A stretch of DNA of 64,000 bases, taken from assembly GCA_018267615.1 (NCBI GenBank), contig JAFDYD010000044.1, positions 14,252 through 78,251 on the forward strand, in the 5' to 3' direction. The translations under genes and the position numbers were made by a program. The notes below the pieces were generated by a model. The model searched no databases. It worked only from the letters and a program-made list of their open reading frames with translations, and had not been told where the DNA came from. This DNA comes from Bacteroidota bacterium. Its GTDB lineage: Bacteria; Bacteroidota; Bacteroidia; Chitinophagales; Chitinophagaceae. Positions 1 to 8,727 of this stretch are shown in pieces (the first letter of the stretch is position 1; every line of letters begins with the position of its first letter).

Positions 1-31
1 ATCAACTCAATCAACTAGTCAACTATTCAAC
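1..31. repeat. TCAAC-rich dispersed repeat fragment
   Basis: This stretch is a run of TCAAC units every seven or eight bases. Positions 2-17 (TCAACTCAATCAACTA) are identical to part of the right arm of the long inverted repeat at 7844-7908. It lies just past the stop codon of the leftward gene at 69-1355, a 3' position like the other copies. It is probably the edge of a small dispersed repeat whose remainder is outside the window. Confidence 0.45.
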
Positions 32-68
32 TTTCATAGTAATCATTTTAAATCACGCAAATCATGGT

Positions 69-1355
69 TCATTTCATAATTGCTTCTATGTCTTCCACAG
101 TGATTGGAATTTTTTCCATCAGATCTTTATTACCATTGCGCGTGATCCATACATTATTCTCAATGCGAACACCCATTTTTTCTTCTTCGATATAAATTCC
201 CGGTTCAACGGTGAGCACCATTCCTTGCTTCAATGGTTCAGTACGCGGACCTAAATCATGCACATCAATTCCCAGGTGATGAGAAATACCATGATAAAGA
301 TATTTTGAATACGCTGGCTGTTCTGGCGATTCATTTTTGATATCAGTTTTTTTCAGCAAACCTATTTTCAAAAAAACCTGGCTGGCTTCCTCTCCTACTT
401 TTTGATGATAATCGATAATGGTAATACCAGGCTTCAATAAACTTTTTGCATAATTGTGCAAATGCAGGCAAGCATTATAAACTTGTTTCTGTCTACGCGT
501 GAATTTGCCATTCACCGGAACTGTTCTTGTGAGATCGGCACAGTAGCCACCGTATTCGGCACCGAAATCCATCAGGATCATTTCGCCATCGAGGCATTGT
601 TCATTGTTGGAAATATAATGAAGCGTCCGCGCTCTATCGCCGCTGGCGATAATGCTTGAATAAGCTGGACCGGTTGCACGCTGAGATAAAAATGAATGTA
701 GCACTTCTGCTTCTATTTCATATTCCATAACTCCGGGTCGTATAAATTTAAGCACGCGCAAAAAACCATTGTGTGTGATATTGATTGCCTGCTGCATCAC
801 TTCTATTTCCAATGCAGTTTTCACTGCACGCAGACTCTTCATAATTTTTGCGGAGCGGTGATAGTGATGAAGCGGATAACTCTTTTTCATCTCATCAATA
901 AATCTATATTCATGAGTCGGAAAAAAATTTGCCTTCCTGTCGTTCTCATTCGAATCCAGGTAAATATTATCTGCGAGATGTATCCATTGTTGCAACAATG
1001 CCTTTATAGAGTCTACCCAAACAATTGTTTTTATTCCTGAAATCTTTCTGGCCTCGTCGGCGCGCAATCTTTTTCCGTCCCATTTCTCTTTTAATTCATT
1101 AGGACGGGTCAATACAAGCACCTCACGATATTTTGGATCAGGATGATCCGGAAAAATAATAACCATGCTATCTTCCTGCACGATTCCGCTTAACCAAAAC
1201 AAATCACTGTTTTGTTTAAAAGGATAAGTTGCATCTCCGTTGGTGGGCACTTCGTCATTGCTTACAAAAATGGCAATCGATGCAGGTAGTAATTCTTTAG
1301 AAAATCTCTCACGGTTCTTATTAAAGATCTCGGCGTTTAATGGCAGATATTTCAT
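69..1355 (-). CDS. pepP: Xaa-Pro aminopeptidase (M24B family)
   Basis: Cytoplasmic dinuclear metallopeptidase that removes the N-terminal residue from peptides with proline in second position. At 428 residues it has the usual length of the PepP family, with an N-terminal aminopeptidase P domain (about 1-150) and a C-terminal pita-bread catalytic domain. The five metal ligands can be placed: D263 in LMDFGAEYGG, D274 in CADLTRTVP, a His near 359 in HGISHHLGIDVHD, E384 in TVEPGIYIE and E399 in GVRIENN. No signal peptide is seen. The ATG at 1355 gives the canonical N-terminus. It is transcribed away from pckA, and a near-consensus -7 element (TACTTTTA on the minus strand) lies at about 1380-1387. 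Confidence 0.93.
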   Translation of the reverse strand: MKYLPLNAEIFNKNRERFSKELLPASIAIFVSNDEVPTNGDATYPFKQNSDLFWLSGIVQEDSMVIIFPDHPDPKYREVLVLTRPNELKEKWDGKRLRADEARKISGIKTIVWVDSIKALLQQWIHLADNIYLDSNENDRKANFFPTHEYRFIDEMKKSYPLHHYHRSAKIMKSLRAVKTALEIEVMQQAINITHNGFLRVLKFIRPGVMEYEIEAEVLHSFLSQRATGPAYSSIIASGDRARTLHYISNNEQCLDGEMILMDFGAEYGGYCADLTRTVPVNGKFTRRQKQVYNACLHLHNYAKSLLKPGITIIDYHQKVGEEASQVFLKIGLLKKTDIKNESPEQPAYSKYLYHGISHHLGIDVHDLGPRTEPLKQGMVLTVEPGIYIEEEKMGVRIENNVWITRNGNKDLMEKIPITVEDIEAIMK

Positions 1356-1684
1356 TCAGATGTATTGTAGTAAGATTTGTAAAAGTAATTATTTTGATGC
1401 ACGATCATCAAACGCTATTATTCAAACGGTATCAACTAAGGTCCGCGCTCTGAGTTACACGCCATTCACACCCATTTCAAAAAAATAAAAATAAATTAAA
1501 AAATTATCTAATACTAACAGTTGTTAGTTTTCCTTGAAAAACCACTTTCCGACCGCGCTCTTGTTTGTAAAATATTTCTAACCAAATATCGTTTTAATTC
1601 TAAATTATCAAATTAAACAGCCTTACACCGCTTTGTTTTAGATAAAATTTAATTCTAGTTTTGTCACCTAAATACACGATTGCT
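1356..1684. other. Non-coding divergent region between pepP and pckA
   Basis: No gene is visible here. It holds the pckA promoter at 1632-1663 and a perfect 6-bp inverted repeat, ACTAAC-AGTT-GTTAGT, at 1513-1528, about 130 bases upstream of that promoter, which could be an operator. The rest is AT-rich sequence with no RNA gene that I recognise. Confidence 0.5.
1632..1663 (+). promoter_or_regulatory. Bacteroidota-type promoter of pckA
   Basis: TTTG at 1632-1635, a 20-bp spacer and TAGTTTTG at 1656-1663 match the Bacteroidota primary sigma consensus TTTG-N19-21-TAnnTTTG. Transcription should start near 1668-1670. The in-frame TTG at 1661 is therefore inside the promoter, and the ATG at 1685 must be the start. 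Confidence 0.75.
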
Positions 1685-3289
1685 ATGTCTGCCCCTGTTA
1701 TCACTATCCCTTTAGATAAGTTGATCAAGCTCGGTTTACGCGTTGCCGACACCATTCGATATCAGTTAGCCCCTGACGAATTAGTTGAAGATTGCCTTCG
1801 CAAAAATGAAGGTGTTTTAAATGATACAGGAGCTCTTGTTATCCAAACTGGTGAGTTCACCGGAAGAAGTCCGAAAGATCGTTTCATCGTACGCGATGAA
1901 ATTACTACCAGCACGATTCATTGGAATGATTTTAATCAGGCGATAGAAGAAAAATATTTTGACATCATCTTTAGGAAAACCATCGACTATTTAAATGCGC
2001 TTCCTGAAATATGGGTGAGAGATTGTTATGCCTGCGCCGACTCGCAATACAGGATGAATATCAGGATCATTAATGAAACTCCTTCCATGAACCTGTTTGC
2101 TTACAATATGTTTCTCCGGCCGACAGACGAAGAACTAGAAACATTTGACGCTGATTGGAAAATTCTTTCGGCGCCCGGGTTAAAATTAAACGCTGCAGAA
2201 TGCGGAACTAAAAATCAAAATGCAGTTATCATTTCATTTACTAAAAAAATTGTTCTTCTTGCAGGAACAGGTTACACCGGTGAGATCAAGAAAGCTGTCT
2301 TTTCAATTCTCAATTATATTTTACCACAACAAGAAAATGTGCTCGGGATGCATTGCGCAGCGAATATCGGCGCAAATGGTGATGCTGCTTTATTTTTTGG
2401 GTTGAGTGGTACTGGCAAAACAACACTGAGTACTGATTGCAGCCGGAAATTAATTGGAGATGATGAACATGGATGGACGGACAATGGCATATTTAATTTT
2501 GAAGGTGGTTGCTATGCAAAATGTATTCACCTCAGCGCTGAAAGTGAACCTGAAATATTCAGAGCAATTCGCCCGGGAGCGTTGGTTGAAAATGTTCGTT
2601 TCTTTTCCAACACCAATAAAATTAATTTTGATGATGGCAGCGTCACGGAAAATACAAGGGTTTCTTATCCTTTAACGCATATCAATCATGCAATGATTCC
2701 TTCGATCGGAGATATGCCTGAAAACATTTTCTTTTTAACATGCGATGCTTACGGCATTTTGCCCCCGGTTGCGAGATTGACGCCCGGACAAGCGATGTAT
2801 CAATTTATTTCTGGCTACACAGCAAAAGTTGCAGGCACGGAAACCGGTATTACCGAACCAAAATCAACTTTCAGCGCTTGTTTTGGAGCGCCTTTCATGC
2901 CACTGCATCCAGGCAAATATGCAGCAATGCTTGGGCAAAAAATCAGAGAGAACCGGGTAAAAGTGTGGCTCATCAACACGGGTTGGAGTGGTGGACCATA
3001 TGGAGTTGGAACCAGAATCAAATTATCCATCACCCGTTCAATCATCAATGCAGTGTTAGCGGGTAGTCTGGATAAAGTCGAGTACGAAAAGCACCCGATT
3101 TTTGGAATCGCCATTCCAAAAAGCTGTCCAAATGTGCCTTCCGGCATACTGGATCCAAGAAATACATGGAGCGACTCTTCTGAATATGATCAGAAAGCAA
3201 GATTGCTGGCAGCTCGTTTTATCGAGAATTTTAAAAAATATGAGTCGGCCGTTTCTGAAGAAATTTTGGCGTCCGGACCGAAACTTTAA
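1685..3289 (+). CDS. pckA: Phosphoenolpyruvate carboxykinase (ATP)
   Basis: Converts oxaloacetate and ATP to phosphoenolpyruvate, CO2 and ADP, the first committed step of gluconeogenesis; it can also run anaplerotically. The 534-residue product has the length of the ATP-dependent family. Visible landmarks are RSPKDR at 61-66, the P-loop GLSGTGKTT at 239-247 and the kinase-2/metal motif GDDEHGW at 258-264, followed by NFEGGCYAK. The frame is open upstream to a TTG at 1661, but that codon overlaps the -7 element, so the ATG at 1685 is preferred. It is monocistronic, with its own promoter upstream and a strong terminator about 100 bases downstream. Confidence 0.96.
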   Translation: MSAPVITIPLDKLIKLGLRVADTIRYQLAPDELVEDCLRKNEGVLNDTGALVIQTGEFTGRSPKDRFIVRDEITTSTIHWNDFNQAIEEKYFDIIFRKTIDYLNALPEIWVRDCYACADSQYRMNIRIINETPSMNLFAYNMFLRPTDEELETFDADWKILSAPGLKLNAAECGTKNQNAVIISFTKKIVLLAGTGYTGEIKKAVFSILNYILPQQENVLGMHCAANIGANGDAALFFGLSGTGKTTLSTDCSRKLIGDDEHGWTDNGIFNFEGGCYAKCIHLSAESEPEIFRAIRPGALVENVRFFSNTNKINFDDGSVTENTRVSYPLTHINHAMIPSIGDMPENIFFLTCDAYGILPPVARLTPGQAMYQFISGYTAKVAGTETGITEPKSTFSACFGAPFMPLHPGKYAAMLGQKIRENRVKVWLINTGWSGGPYGVGTRIKLSITRSIINAVLAGSLDKVEYEKHPIFGIAIPKSCPNVPSGILDPRNTWSDSSEYDQKARLLAARFIENFKKYESAVSEEILASGPKL

Positions 3290-3385
3290 AAAATATCAAA
3301 TTAAATTTTATAATTAAAAATAATTTTCACAATTTGGCACCCAAAATCAAAGGATCTTATCTGGTCTCTAACATTGTTTGCAATA

Positions 3386-3416
3386 AAGCTCCATCATTTT
3401 TCGATGGAGTTTTTTT
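3386..3416 (+). terminator. Intrinsic terminator after pckA
   Basis: CTCCATC (3389-3395) pairs with GATGGAG (3403-3409) across a 7-base loop, extended by A/G-T pairs, and is followed directly by seven T residues (3410-3416). It ends the pckA transcript. Confidence 0.85.
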
Positions 3417-3505
3417 ATTGTAGCTTTCACACATTGTTTGTACTTTTTAATTCTCTTGCCCGTTTAACTTCATCAAGTTATTTATATCTAATTGTAAAAT
3501 AATTT

Positions 3506-4027
3506 ATGTTTCCGCTTTTTTATTGTGTGTTGATCAGTTTATCATCAGCAAGTCAGGATTCTTTAATTGATTGGCATTGGGATCGAAAGTTGAACTGGAA
3601 TGATTTTAAAGCAGAACCGCGCAAAGGTGATGGCGCGGCAGCATTGACAAGCACCAATATAAAAATCGATTGTGAATATCATAATAATGAGGCGGTGTAC
3701 CATATCCGTTGCAGTTTTGATAAAAACAAATCTTGGGGTCGTGTGAAGAATGATTACATCTTATCGCATGAGCAGGCGCATTTTGATATCGCTGAAATTT
3801 ATGCACGAAAGTTGAACAGGTCACTAAAATCATATAAACCCGATGAAAATAATTTCAGCCAGGATGTAAATAAGATTTATGAAAAACTGATGCAGGAATA
3901 TTACAAAAGACAGGAAGAATATGATAAGGAAACTAATTTTTCGATCAATAAAATCAAGCAGGAAGAATGGTTGAAAAAAGTAAGTAGTGAATTAAATGCC
4001 CTGAAGAAATACTCAAACTACAACTAG
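3506..4027 (+). CDS. DUF922-family putative secreted zinc protease
   Basis: A 173-residue protein with a short hydrophobic N-terminus ending near SSASQ (about 1-17) that looks like a signal peptide. The mature part starts with an IDW-rich segment typical of DUF922. A zincin-type HEQAH motif (HExxH) sits at residues 88-92, preceded by KNDYILS, so the fold probably binds zinc. The C-terminal third is charged and helical. No substrate is known for the family; peptidase activity is inferred from the motif only. The stop codon overlaps that of the convergent kinase gene by four bases, leaving no room for a terminator between them. Confidence 0.72.
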   Translation: MFPLFYCVLISLSSASQDSLIDWHWDRKLNWNDFKAEPRKGDGAAALTSTNIKIDCEYHNNEAVYHIRCSFDKNKSWGRVKNDYILSHEQAHFDIAEIYARKLNRSLKSYKPDENNFSQDVNKIYEKLMQEYYKRQEEYDKETNFSINKIKQEEWLKKVSSELNALKKYSNYN

Positions 4028-4659
4028 AACAACCCATATATCTGGGCATCGATACGATTGATGATCTCGCCAAGGTGTTCTTCGTTTTCAGGAAATTTAT
4101 TTTTATCAATATCGATAACGAGTAAGGCTCCTTCTTTGTAACTATCGATCCATTTATTATATAAATCATTCAGCCTTTTTAAATAATCCAGCCGGATATT
4201 TTCTTCATACTCACGCCCGCGTTTTTGAATTTGTCCAACAAGTGTAGGTACTGAAGCCTGAAGGTAAATAAGAAGATCCGGAGGCTGCACGAGGCGTTTC
4301 AGCGTTTGAAAAAATTGAAAATAATTATTGTAGTCTCGTTTACTCATAAGTCCCATTTCATGAAGGTTTGGAGCGAATATATGCGCGTCTTCATAAATGG
4401 TTCTGTCTTGTATGACCGTTTCTGTACCGTTCGAAATTTCTAAGAGTTGATTGAGGCGGCTATTAAGAAAAAAAACTTGCAGGTTAAAACTCCAGCGTGG
4501 CATGTCTTCATAGAAATCGTTCAGGTATGGATTATGATCTGCATCCTCGAATTGAGGGATCCATCGATAATGCTTACTGAGCATTTCTGTTAGTGTTGTT
4601 TTTCCGGCACCAATATTTCCGGCTACTGCAATATGTTTGGGTTTCTTACTCTTTGCCAT
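4024..4659 (-). CDS. Deoxynucleoside kinase (dNK/dGK-dAK family)
   Basis: A 211-residue P-loop kinase that phosphorylates deoxynucleosides for nucleotide salvage. The P-loop GNIGAGKTT is at about 14-22. The DRT motif in QDRTIYED (85-87), which positions the nucleoside, and a lid-like arginine segment KRGREYE (146-152) agree with the deoxyadenosine/deoxyguanosine kinase group. The exact substrate cannot be read from the sequence. The start at 4659 gives the expected N-terminus. It shares four bases with the convergent DUF922 gene and lies about 60 bases downstream of the codirectional trpS region, between which there is only AT-rich DNA with small CTGAAT/ATTCAG palindromes. Confidence 0.9.
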   Translation of the reverse strand: MAKSKKPKHIAVAGNIGAGKTTLTEMLSKHYRWIPQFEDADHNPYLNDFYEDMPRWSFNLQVFFLNSRLNQLLEISNGTETVIQDRTIYEDAHIFAPNLHEMGLMSKRDYNNYFQFFQTLKRLVQPPDLLIYLQASVPTLVGQIQKRGREYEENIRLDYLKRLNDLYNKWIDSYKEGALLVIDIDKNKFPENEEHLGEIINRIDAQIYGLF

Positions 4660-4720
4660 TCCTGCATGTAAAATATAAAATAAAGATATAATTCAGCAAC
4701 TTTCTGAATCAAAATTCAGA

Positions 4721-5725
4721 TTAATAGTATTTCAGTCCCATTGCATCTTTCACCAGTTGCAAAGTTGCCTTTGCACTGCTACGAGCCTTGGTCGCGCCTT
4801 CCTCCATAACCATCGCCATGTATTTTTCATCTTTTTCGAGCACTGAGATTTTTTCGCGAATGGGTGAAACAAATTTAATCATGTCTTCGGCAAGTTGTTT
4901 TTTCATATCACCGTAACGAATGGTACAATGATTAAAATCAGTTTCGAATTTATCTACGGTATCGGGTGCACTTACGATCTTCATTAATGTAAACAAACCA
5001 TCAATATAATTAGGTTTTACCGAATTAGGTGAGGAAGGTCCACTATCCGTTTTTGCTTTCATGATTTTTTTCCGGATCATCTCGTCATCATCAGCCAGAT
5101 AAAGGGTGTTCATCTGGTTTTCGCTTTTGCTCATCTTACCTGAACCATCAAGACTCATGATCTTTATTAACTCATCGCCATAGTTAAATGCATAGGGCAG
5201 AGGAAACACATTGCCATATCGGTGATTAAATCTTTCAGCAAAATTCCTCGTCATTTCAATATGCTGTTCCTGATCTTTACCCACTGGCACTTTCACAGCC
5301 TGATGAATTAAAATATCTGCTGATTGTAAAACGGGATATGTCAATAAACCTGCGTTTATATTATTTGGATTCTGCCGCACTTTATCTTTAAAAGTTGCTG
5401 TCTTTTCCAACTCGCCCTGATATGCGAGCATGTTCAGATAAAGATATAGTTCAGCAATTTCGGGAACATCACTTTGAATATATAGCACACATCTTTTTGG
5501 ATCGAGGCCGCTGCCAATCAATTCAGCCATCAAACGAACCACTGAGCGTTTCAATTCCCTGGTATCAGGATGTGTTGTAAGACTGTGCCAATCGACCAGA
5601 CAATAATAACAGTTAAATTCATCCTGCATACGCGCCCAATTACTGATAGCGCCAAAATAATTTCCCAGGTGCACAAATCCCGTTGGACGGATACCGCTCA
5701 GTACTATATCCTTCTTTTTTTCCAT
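4721..5725 (-). CDS. trpS: Tryptophan-tRNA ligase
   Basis: Class I aminoacyl-tRNA synthetase charging tRNA-Trp. The 334-residue length fits bacterial TrpS. The HIGH-type signature is HLGN at 19-22 after GIRPTG, and the KMSKS loop is present exactly at 197-201. The N-terminus starts right at the Rossmann fold, as usual. A near-consensus -7 element (TATCTTCG on the minus strand, 5734-5741) lies just upstream of the ATG at 5725, suggesting a very short leader. Confidence 0.97.
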   Translation of the reverse strand: MEKKKDIVLSGIRPTGFVHLGNYFGAISNWARMQDEFNCYYCLVDWHSLTTHPDTRELKRSVVRLMAELIGSGLDPKRCVLYIQSDVPEIAELYLYLNMLAYQGELEKTATFKDKVRQNPNNINAGLLTYPVLQSADILIHQAVKVPVGKDQEQHIEMTRNFAERFNHRYGNVFPLPYAFNYGDELIKIMSLDGSGKMSKSENQMNTLYLADDDEMIRKKIMKAKTDSGPSSPNSVKPNYIDGLFTLMKIVSAPDTVDKFETDFNHCTIRYGDMKKQLAEDMIKFVSPIREKISVLEKDEKYMAMVMEEGATKARSSAKATLQLVKDAMGLKYY

Positions 5726-5935
5726 AAAGACGGCGAAGATAAGGAAAGTTGAGAGTTTTTCGGACCGCCTTAAGATGGTATGGGATCATTAAATTCAACG
5801 ATCTTGTTATTTATAAGAAGAAAGTCCGGATCGATCATACTTCAATCAAAAAACTGCTTAAAATATCAATTTACCATCTGTCAATTGCCATATCCAGACA
5901 ATCAATTTTTAACTGAAAAGTACAACCGAAACCTT

Positions 5936-5943
5936 TATTTTTG
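5936..5943 (+). promoter_or_regulatory. -7 element upstream of gatC
   Basis: TATTTTTG matches TAnnTTTG perfectly and ends 17 bases before the gatC ATG. No clear TTTG at the expected -33 distance is seen. Confidence 0.5.
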
Positions 5944-5960
5944 TCAATATTCAATTTGTC

Positions 5961-6260
5961 ATGGAAGTAAACGACGCACTGATAGATAACCTCTCTAACC
6001 TGGCCTGTTTGGAATTCAATGCGGCAGAAAAAGAAGGAATCAAAAAGGATCTGCAACGAATGGTGAGCTTTGTTGAAAAACTAAATGAGTTGGATATTAA
6101 GGGAACAGAGCCACTGATGCAGATGAGTGATGAAGTGAACGTTTTTAGAGATGATACAATAGAAGTTTCAACATCCCGCACAGAAGCTTTCAAAAATGCA
6201 CCCCTTTCAGACGATTTATATTTTAAAGTCCCTAAAGTAATAAAGAATCTTTCAGCATAA
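5961..6260 (+). CDS. gatC: Asp/Glu-tRNA amidotransferase subunit C
   Basis: Small 99-residue belt subunit of the GatCAB amidotransferase, which converts Glu-tRNA-Gln (and Asp-tRNA-Asn) to the amidated forms. The protein shows the family pattern: an N-terminal helix ending LACLEFNAAEKE, a central helix with VEKLNELD, then a conserved proline-containing tail with R-D-D and the terminal KVPKVI segment. gatA and gatB are not in the window. It is followed by an ABC ATPase gene with a gap of about 20-40 bases depending on the start chosen, so the two are probably cotranscribed. Confidence 0.9.
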   Translation: MEVNDALIDNLSNLACLEFNAAEKEGIKKDLQRMVSFVEKLNELDIKGTEPLMQMSDEVNVFRDDTIEVSTSRTEAFKNAPLSDDLYFKVPKVIKNLSA

Positions 6261-6300
6261 ATGTGAGGCATTACTGACCGTGTCTGACAAAAAAAATAAT

Positions 6301-7008
6301 ATGAACACAAGTATTATACATCTTCAGGATATCCATAAAAGTTATTTCATGGGTAAACAGGCAATCCCTGTGCTGAAGGGTATTTCATTGGATATTGCCA
6401 AGAACGAGTATGTAGCGCTCATGGGGCCTTCGGGTTCGGGCAAAAGCACTTTAATGAATATCCTTGGCTGCCTTGATTCACCTACATCGGGAACTTATGT
6501 TTTGAACGGACATGATGTTAGCCAGATGCCCGATGATGATTTGGCAGAAGTGAGAAATAAAGAAATCGGATTTGTGTTCCAGCAATTCAATCTTCTTCCC
6601 AGACTCACCGCTGCAGAAAATGTTGCGTTGCCACTGGTATATGCAGGCATCACAAAAAAAAGGCGTACGGAAATGGCTATGGAAGTTTTGGAAAAAGTAA
6701 GCTTAACTGAAAGAAGCCACCATAAACCGAACGAATTATCGGGCGGACAGTGTCAGCGTGTTGCAATCGCAAGGGCGCTTGTAAACAACCCCTCAATTAT
6801 TCTTGCAGATGAACCGACTGGTAATCTTGATACAAAAACATCCATTGAAATCATGGAGATTTTTAATGCAATACAAGCGGCCGGTAATACTGTGATACTA
6901 GTAACACACGAAGAAGATATCGCGAACTACGCTCACCGCATTGTTCGTCTTAGAGATGGCGTTATTGAAAGTGATAAAACAACAGCCCGCGTTTATCAAC
7001 CTGCATAA
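6301..7008 (+). CDS. ABC transporter ATP-binding protein (MacB/LolD type)
   Basis: Nucleotide-binding subunit of the MacB/LolD/FtsE-type ABC family, which drives extrusion of lipoproteins, peptides or drugs. About 235 residues. Walker A GPSGSGKST at 42-50, Q-loop in FVFQQFNLLPRL, signature LSGGQCQRVAIARAL, Walker B ILADEPTGNLD and the H-loop VTHEE are all intact. The frame also offers a GTG at 6280; the ATG at 6301 follows an A-rich run, the usual Bacteroidota initiation context, and begins directly at the fold. No permease gene is adjacent, so the transporter partner is unknown. Confidence 0.88.
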   Translation: MNTSIIHLQDIHKSYFMGKQAIPVLKGISLDIAKNEYVALMGPSGSGKSTLMNILGCLDSPTSGTYVLNGHDVSQMPDDDLAEVRNKEIGFVFQQFNLLPRLTAAENVALPLVYAGITKKRRTEMAMEVLEKVSLTERSHHKPNELSGGQCQRVAIARALVNNPSIILADEPTGNLDTKTSIEIMEIFNAIQAAGNTVILVTHEEDIANYAHRIVRLRDGVIESDKTTARVYQPA

Positions 7009-7149
7009 TTTTTTGCAACATGTTTTATCGTGTGCAATTATTTTTTCTTTTTCTTATTGCAGTTAATTCATTTATCCAGTCGATCGATATAACAGTTGCA
7101 GTATGCAAACTGCGCGTTGCAATCACTCCACCATTAAAATCCGCTAACA

Positions 7150-7707
7150 ATGGCCTTCAAAATATATACTAAAACGGGAGACCTGGGTCAAACAGGTTTA
7201 ATTGGGGGAACAAGAGTTCCAAAAAATCATTTGCGCATTGAATCATATGGAACAGTGGATGAATTGAATTCTTTCATTGGCCTGCTTGCTGATCAATTGC
7301 CAGATGAACATAGTAAAACCATGTTGAGAGAAATACAAGATCGTCTGTTTACCATTGGCTCGGTGTTAGCGAGTGATCCGCAAAAAAATCTCAAAATGAA
7401 AATCCCTGTGTTGCGTGAAGAGGATATTGCTGGGATTGAAAAAGAAATAGATTCAATGGAAGAGAAATTAGAACCGATGAAATTTTTTATTTTGCCCGGC
7501 GGACACCCAACCGTTTCGACCGCCCATATTGCTCGTTGTGTATGCAGAAGAGCCGAAAGAAGCTGCGTTGCTTTGCATGAAGAAGAACCGGTTGAATTAC
7601 TCGTGTTAAAATATTTGAACCGCCTCAGCGATTATCTTTTTGTATTAGCAAGATATACTGGCAAACAATTGGGAGCGGAAGAGATTCCGTGGAGACCGAG
7701 AACATGA
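7150..7707 (+). CDS. Cob(I)yrinic acid a,c-diamide adenosyltransferase (PduO type)
   Basis: Transfers the adenosyl group of ATP to cob(I)alamin, giving adenosylcobalamin. The 185-residue length and the N-terminal signature TKTGDLGQTGLIGG, followed by the SYGTVDELNSFIG helix, are those of the PduO/MMAB-type five-helix enzyme. The arginine-rich CRRAERSC segment and the LNRLSDYLFVLAR helix are present near the C-terminus. No cobalamin riboswitch is recognisable in the 140 bases upstream. The end of the gene abuts a long inverted repeat. Confidence 0.93.
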   Translation: MAFKIYTKTGDLGQTGLIGGTRVPKNHLRIESYGTVDELNSFIGLLADQLPDEHSKTMLREIQDRLFTIGSVLASDPQKNLKMKIPVLREEDIAGIEKEIDSMEEKLEPMKFFILPGGHPTVSTAHIARCVCRRAERSCVALHEEEPVELLVLKYLNRLSDYLFVLARYTGKQLGAEEIPWRPRT

Positions 7708-7710
7708 TAA

Positions 7711-7908
7711 TTAGCAAATTTACCAATGTGCAGATGTGCGAATGGGTAGTTGATTGAGTTGATTTGTTGAATAGTTGACTGGTCGATAAGTTAATTGGGT
7801 GAGCAAACCCGATCCCAAGTTAATTCTAGCCGATCCATAATGGACTATTCAACAAGTCAACTCAATCAACTACCCATTCGCACATCTGCACATTGGTAAA
7901 TTTGCTAA
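7711..7908. repeat. Long inverted repeat, 65-nt arms
   Basis: Left arm 7711-7775 and right arm 7844-7908 are reverse complements with a single difference (GATTTG against GACTTG), separated by a 68-nt loop. The arms combine an AGCAAATTTACCAATG-type unit with TTGA/TCAAC repeats. It fills the gap between two convergent genes and contains the stop codon of the leftward one. Related pieces occur at 1-31 and 42561-42594, so this looks like a palindromic dispersed repeat. Transcripts from either side would fold into a very stable hairpin. Confidence 0.9.
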
Positions 7909-8579
7909 TTTATTTTCCCATCTTTCATATGCAATGTCCGGTCGCTCATTCTTGCCAATTCTTCGTTATGGGTTACGATCAGGAAAGTCTGCTGGAATTT
8001 ACTCCTAAGGTCAAAAAAAAGTTTATGCAATTCTTCAGCATTGGCTGAATCGAGATTGCCTGTGGGTTCATCCGCAAAAACGATATCGGGACTATTAATA
8101 AGCGCCCTTGCGACTGCTACGCGCTGTTGCTCTCCACCAGACAGTGCAGCCGGCTTATTATCCAATCTCTCTCCGATACCAAGTGTTAACAACAAATTTT
8201 TAGCTTGTTCCTCAACCTCTCTTTTTTTTCTTCCGGCGATCCAACCGGGAATACAAACATTTTCCAGTGCGCTGAATTCCGGAAGGAGGTGGTGAAATTG
8301 GAAAATAAAACCGATGTGCTTGTTGCGGAATGCAGCCAAAGCTTTACTCTTTAATACGTTTATCTTTTTATCGCGCAGAAAAACATCTCCTTCCGCAGCA
8401 ACATCGAGTGTTCCAAGAATGTGCAGTAAAGTGCTTTTACCCGATCCTGAAGGACCGACAATGCTTACAATTTCCCCTTTCGCGATTTCGACATTAACGC
8501 CTTTTAACACCCATAGATCCCCGTAGTACTTCTGAATATTCGTTGCCTTCAATACGTGATTGTTTCCTATTGTTGCCAT
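7905..8579 (-). CDS. lolD: ABC transporter ATP-binding protein, LolD-like
   Basis: ATPase of the LolCDE type, which releases lipoproteins from the inner membrane for transport to the outer membrane. Counting from the ATG at 8579 the product has 224 residues: Walker A GPSGSGKST at 42-50, the Q-loop in FIFQFHHLLPEF, signature LSGGEQQRVAVARAL, Walker B IVFADEPTGNLD and H-loop VTHNEE. The frame is open to 8702, but the extra 41 residues are unlike the family and would read through the -7 element at 8586-8593. No LolC/LolE gene is adjacent, so the partner is inferred. The final codons overlap the long inverted repeat. Confidence 0.9.
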   Translation of the reverse strand: MATIGNNHVLKATNIQKYYGDLWVLKGVNVEIAKGEIVSIVGPSGSGKSTLLHILGTLDVAAEGDVFLRDKKINVLKSKALAAFRNKHIGFIFQFHHLLPEFSALENVCIPGWIAGRKKREVEEQAKNLLLTLGIGERLDNKPAALSGGEQQRVAVARALINSPDIVFADEPTGNLDSANAEELHKLFFDLRSKFQQTFLIVTHNEELARMSDRTLHMKDGKIN

Positions 8580-8585
8580 TAAACG

Positions 8586-8593
8586 CAAACCTA
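8586..8593 (-). promoter_or_regulatory. -7 element of the lolD-like gene
   Basis: On the minus strand this reads TAGGTTTG, a perfect TAnnTTTG, ending six bases before the ATG at 8579. It supports the short start and a near-leaderless transcript. No good -33 element is seen. Confidence 0.5.
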
Positions 8594-8727
8594 CAGGTTC
8601 ACATGCAAATTTTATTGAATCTCCAGCGAATTTTGTGGAAATCAATACCCGTTGCCTCAAAAAAGGCAGGTGCAGCCGAACCAGCAATAATAATCCGGCC
8701 ATAGCATACGTTAATTTTTTATAGGTA

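Noticed and set aside
7009..7149. Possible cobalamin riboswitch upstream of the adenosyltransferase
   Set aside because: The gap is only 141 bases and shows no conserved cobalamin-riboswitch elements; only GTTGCA-type short repeats are seen.
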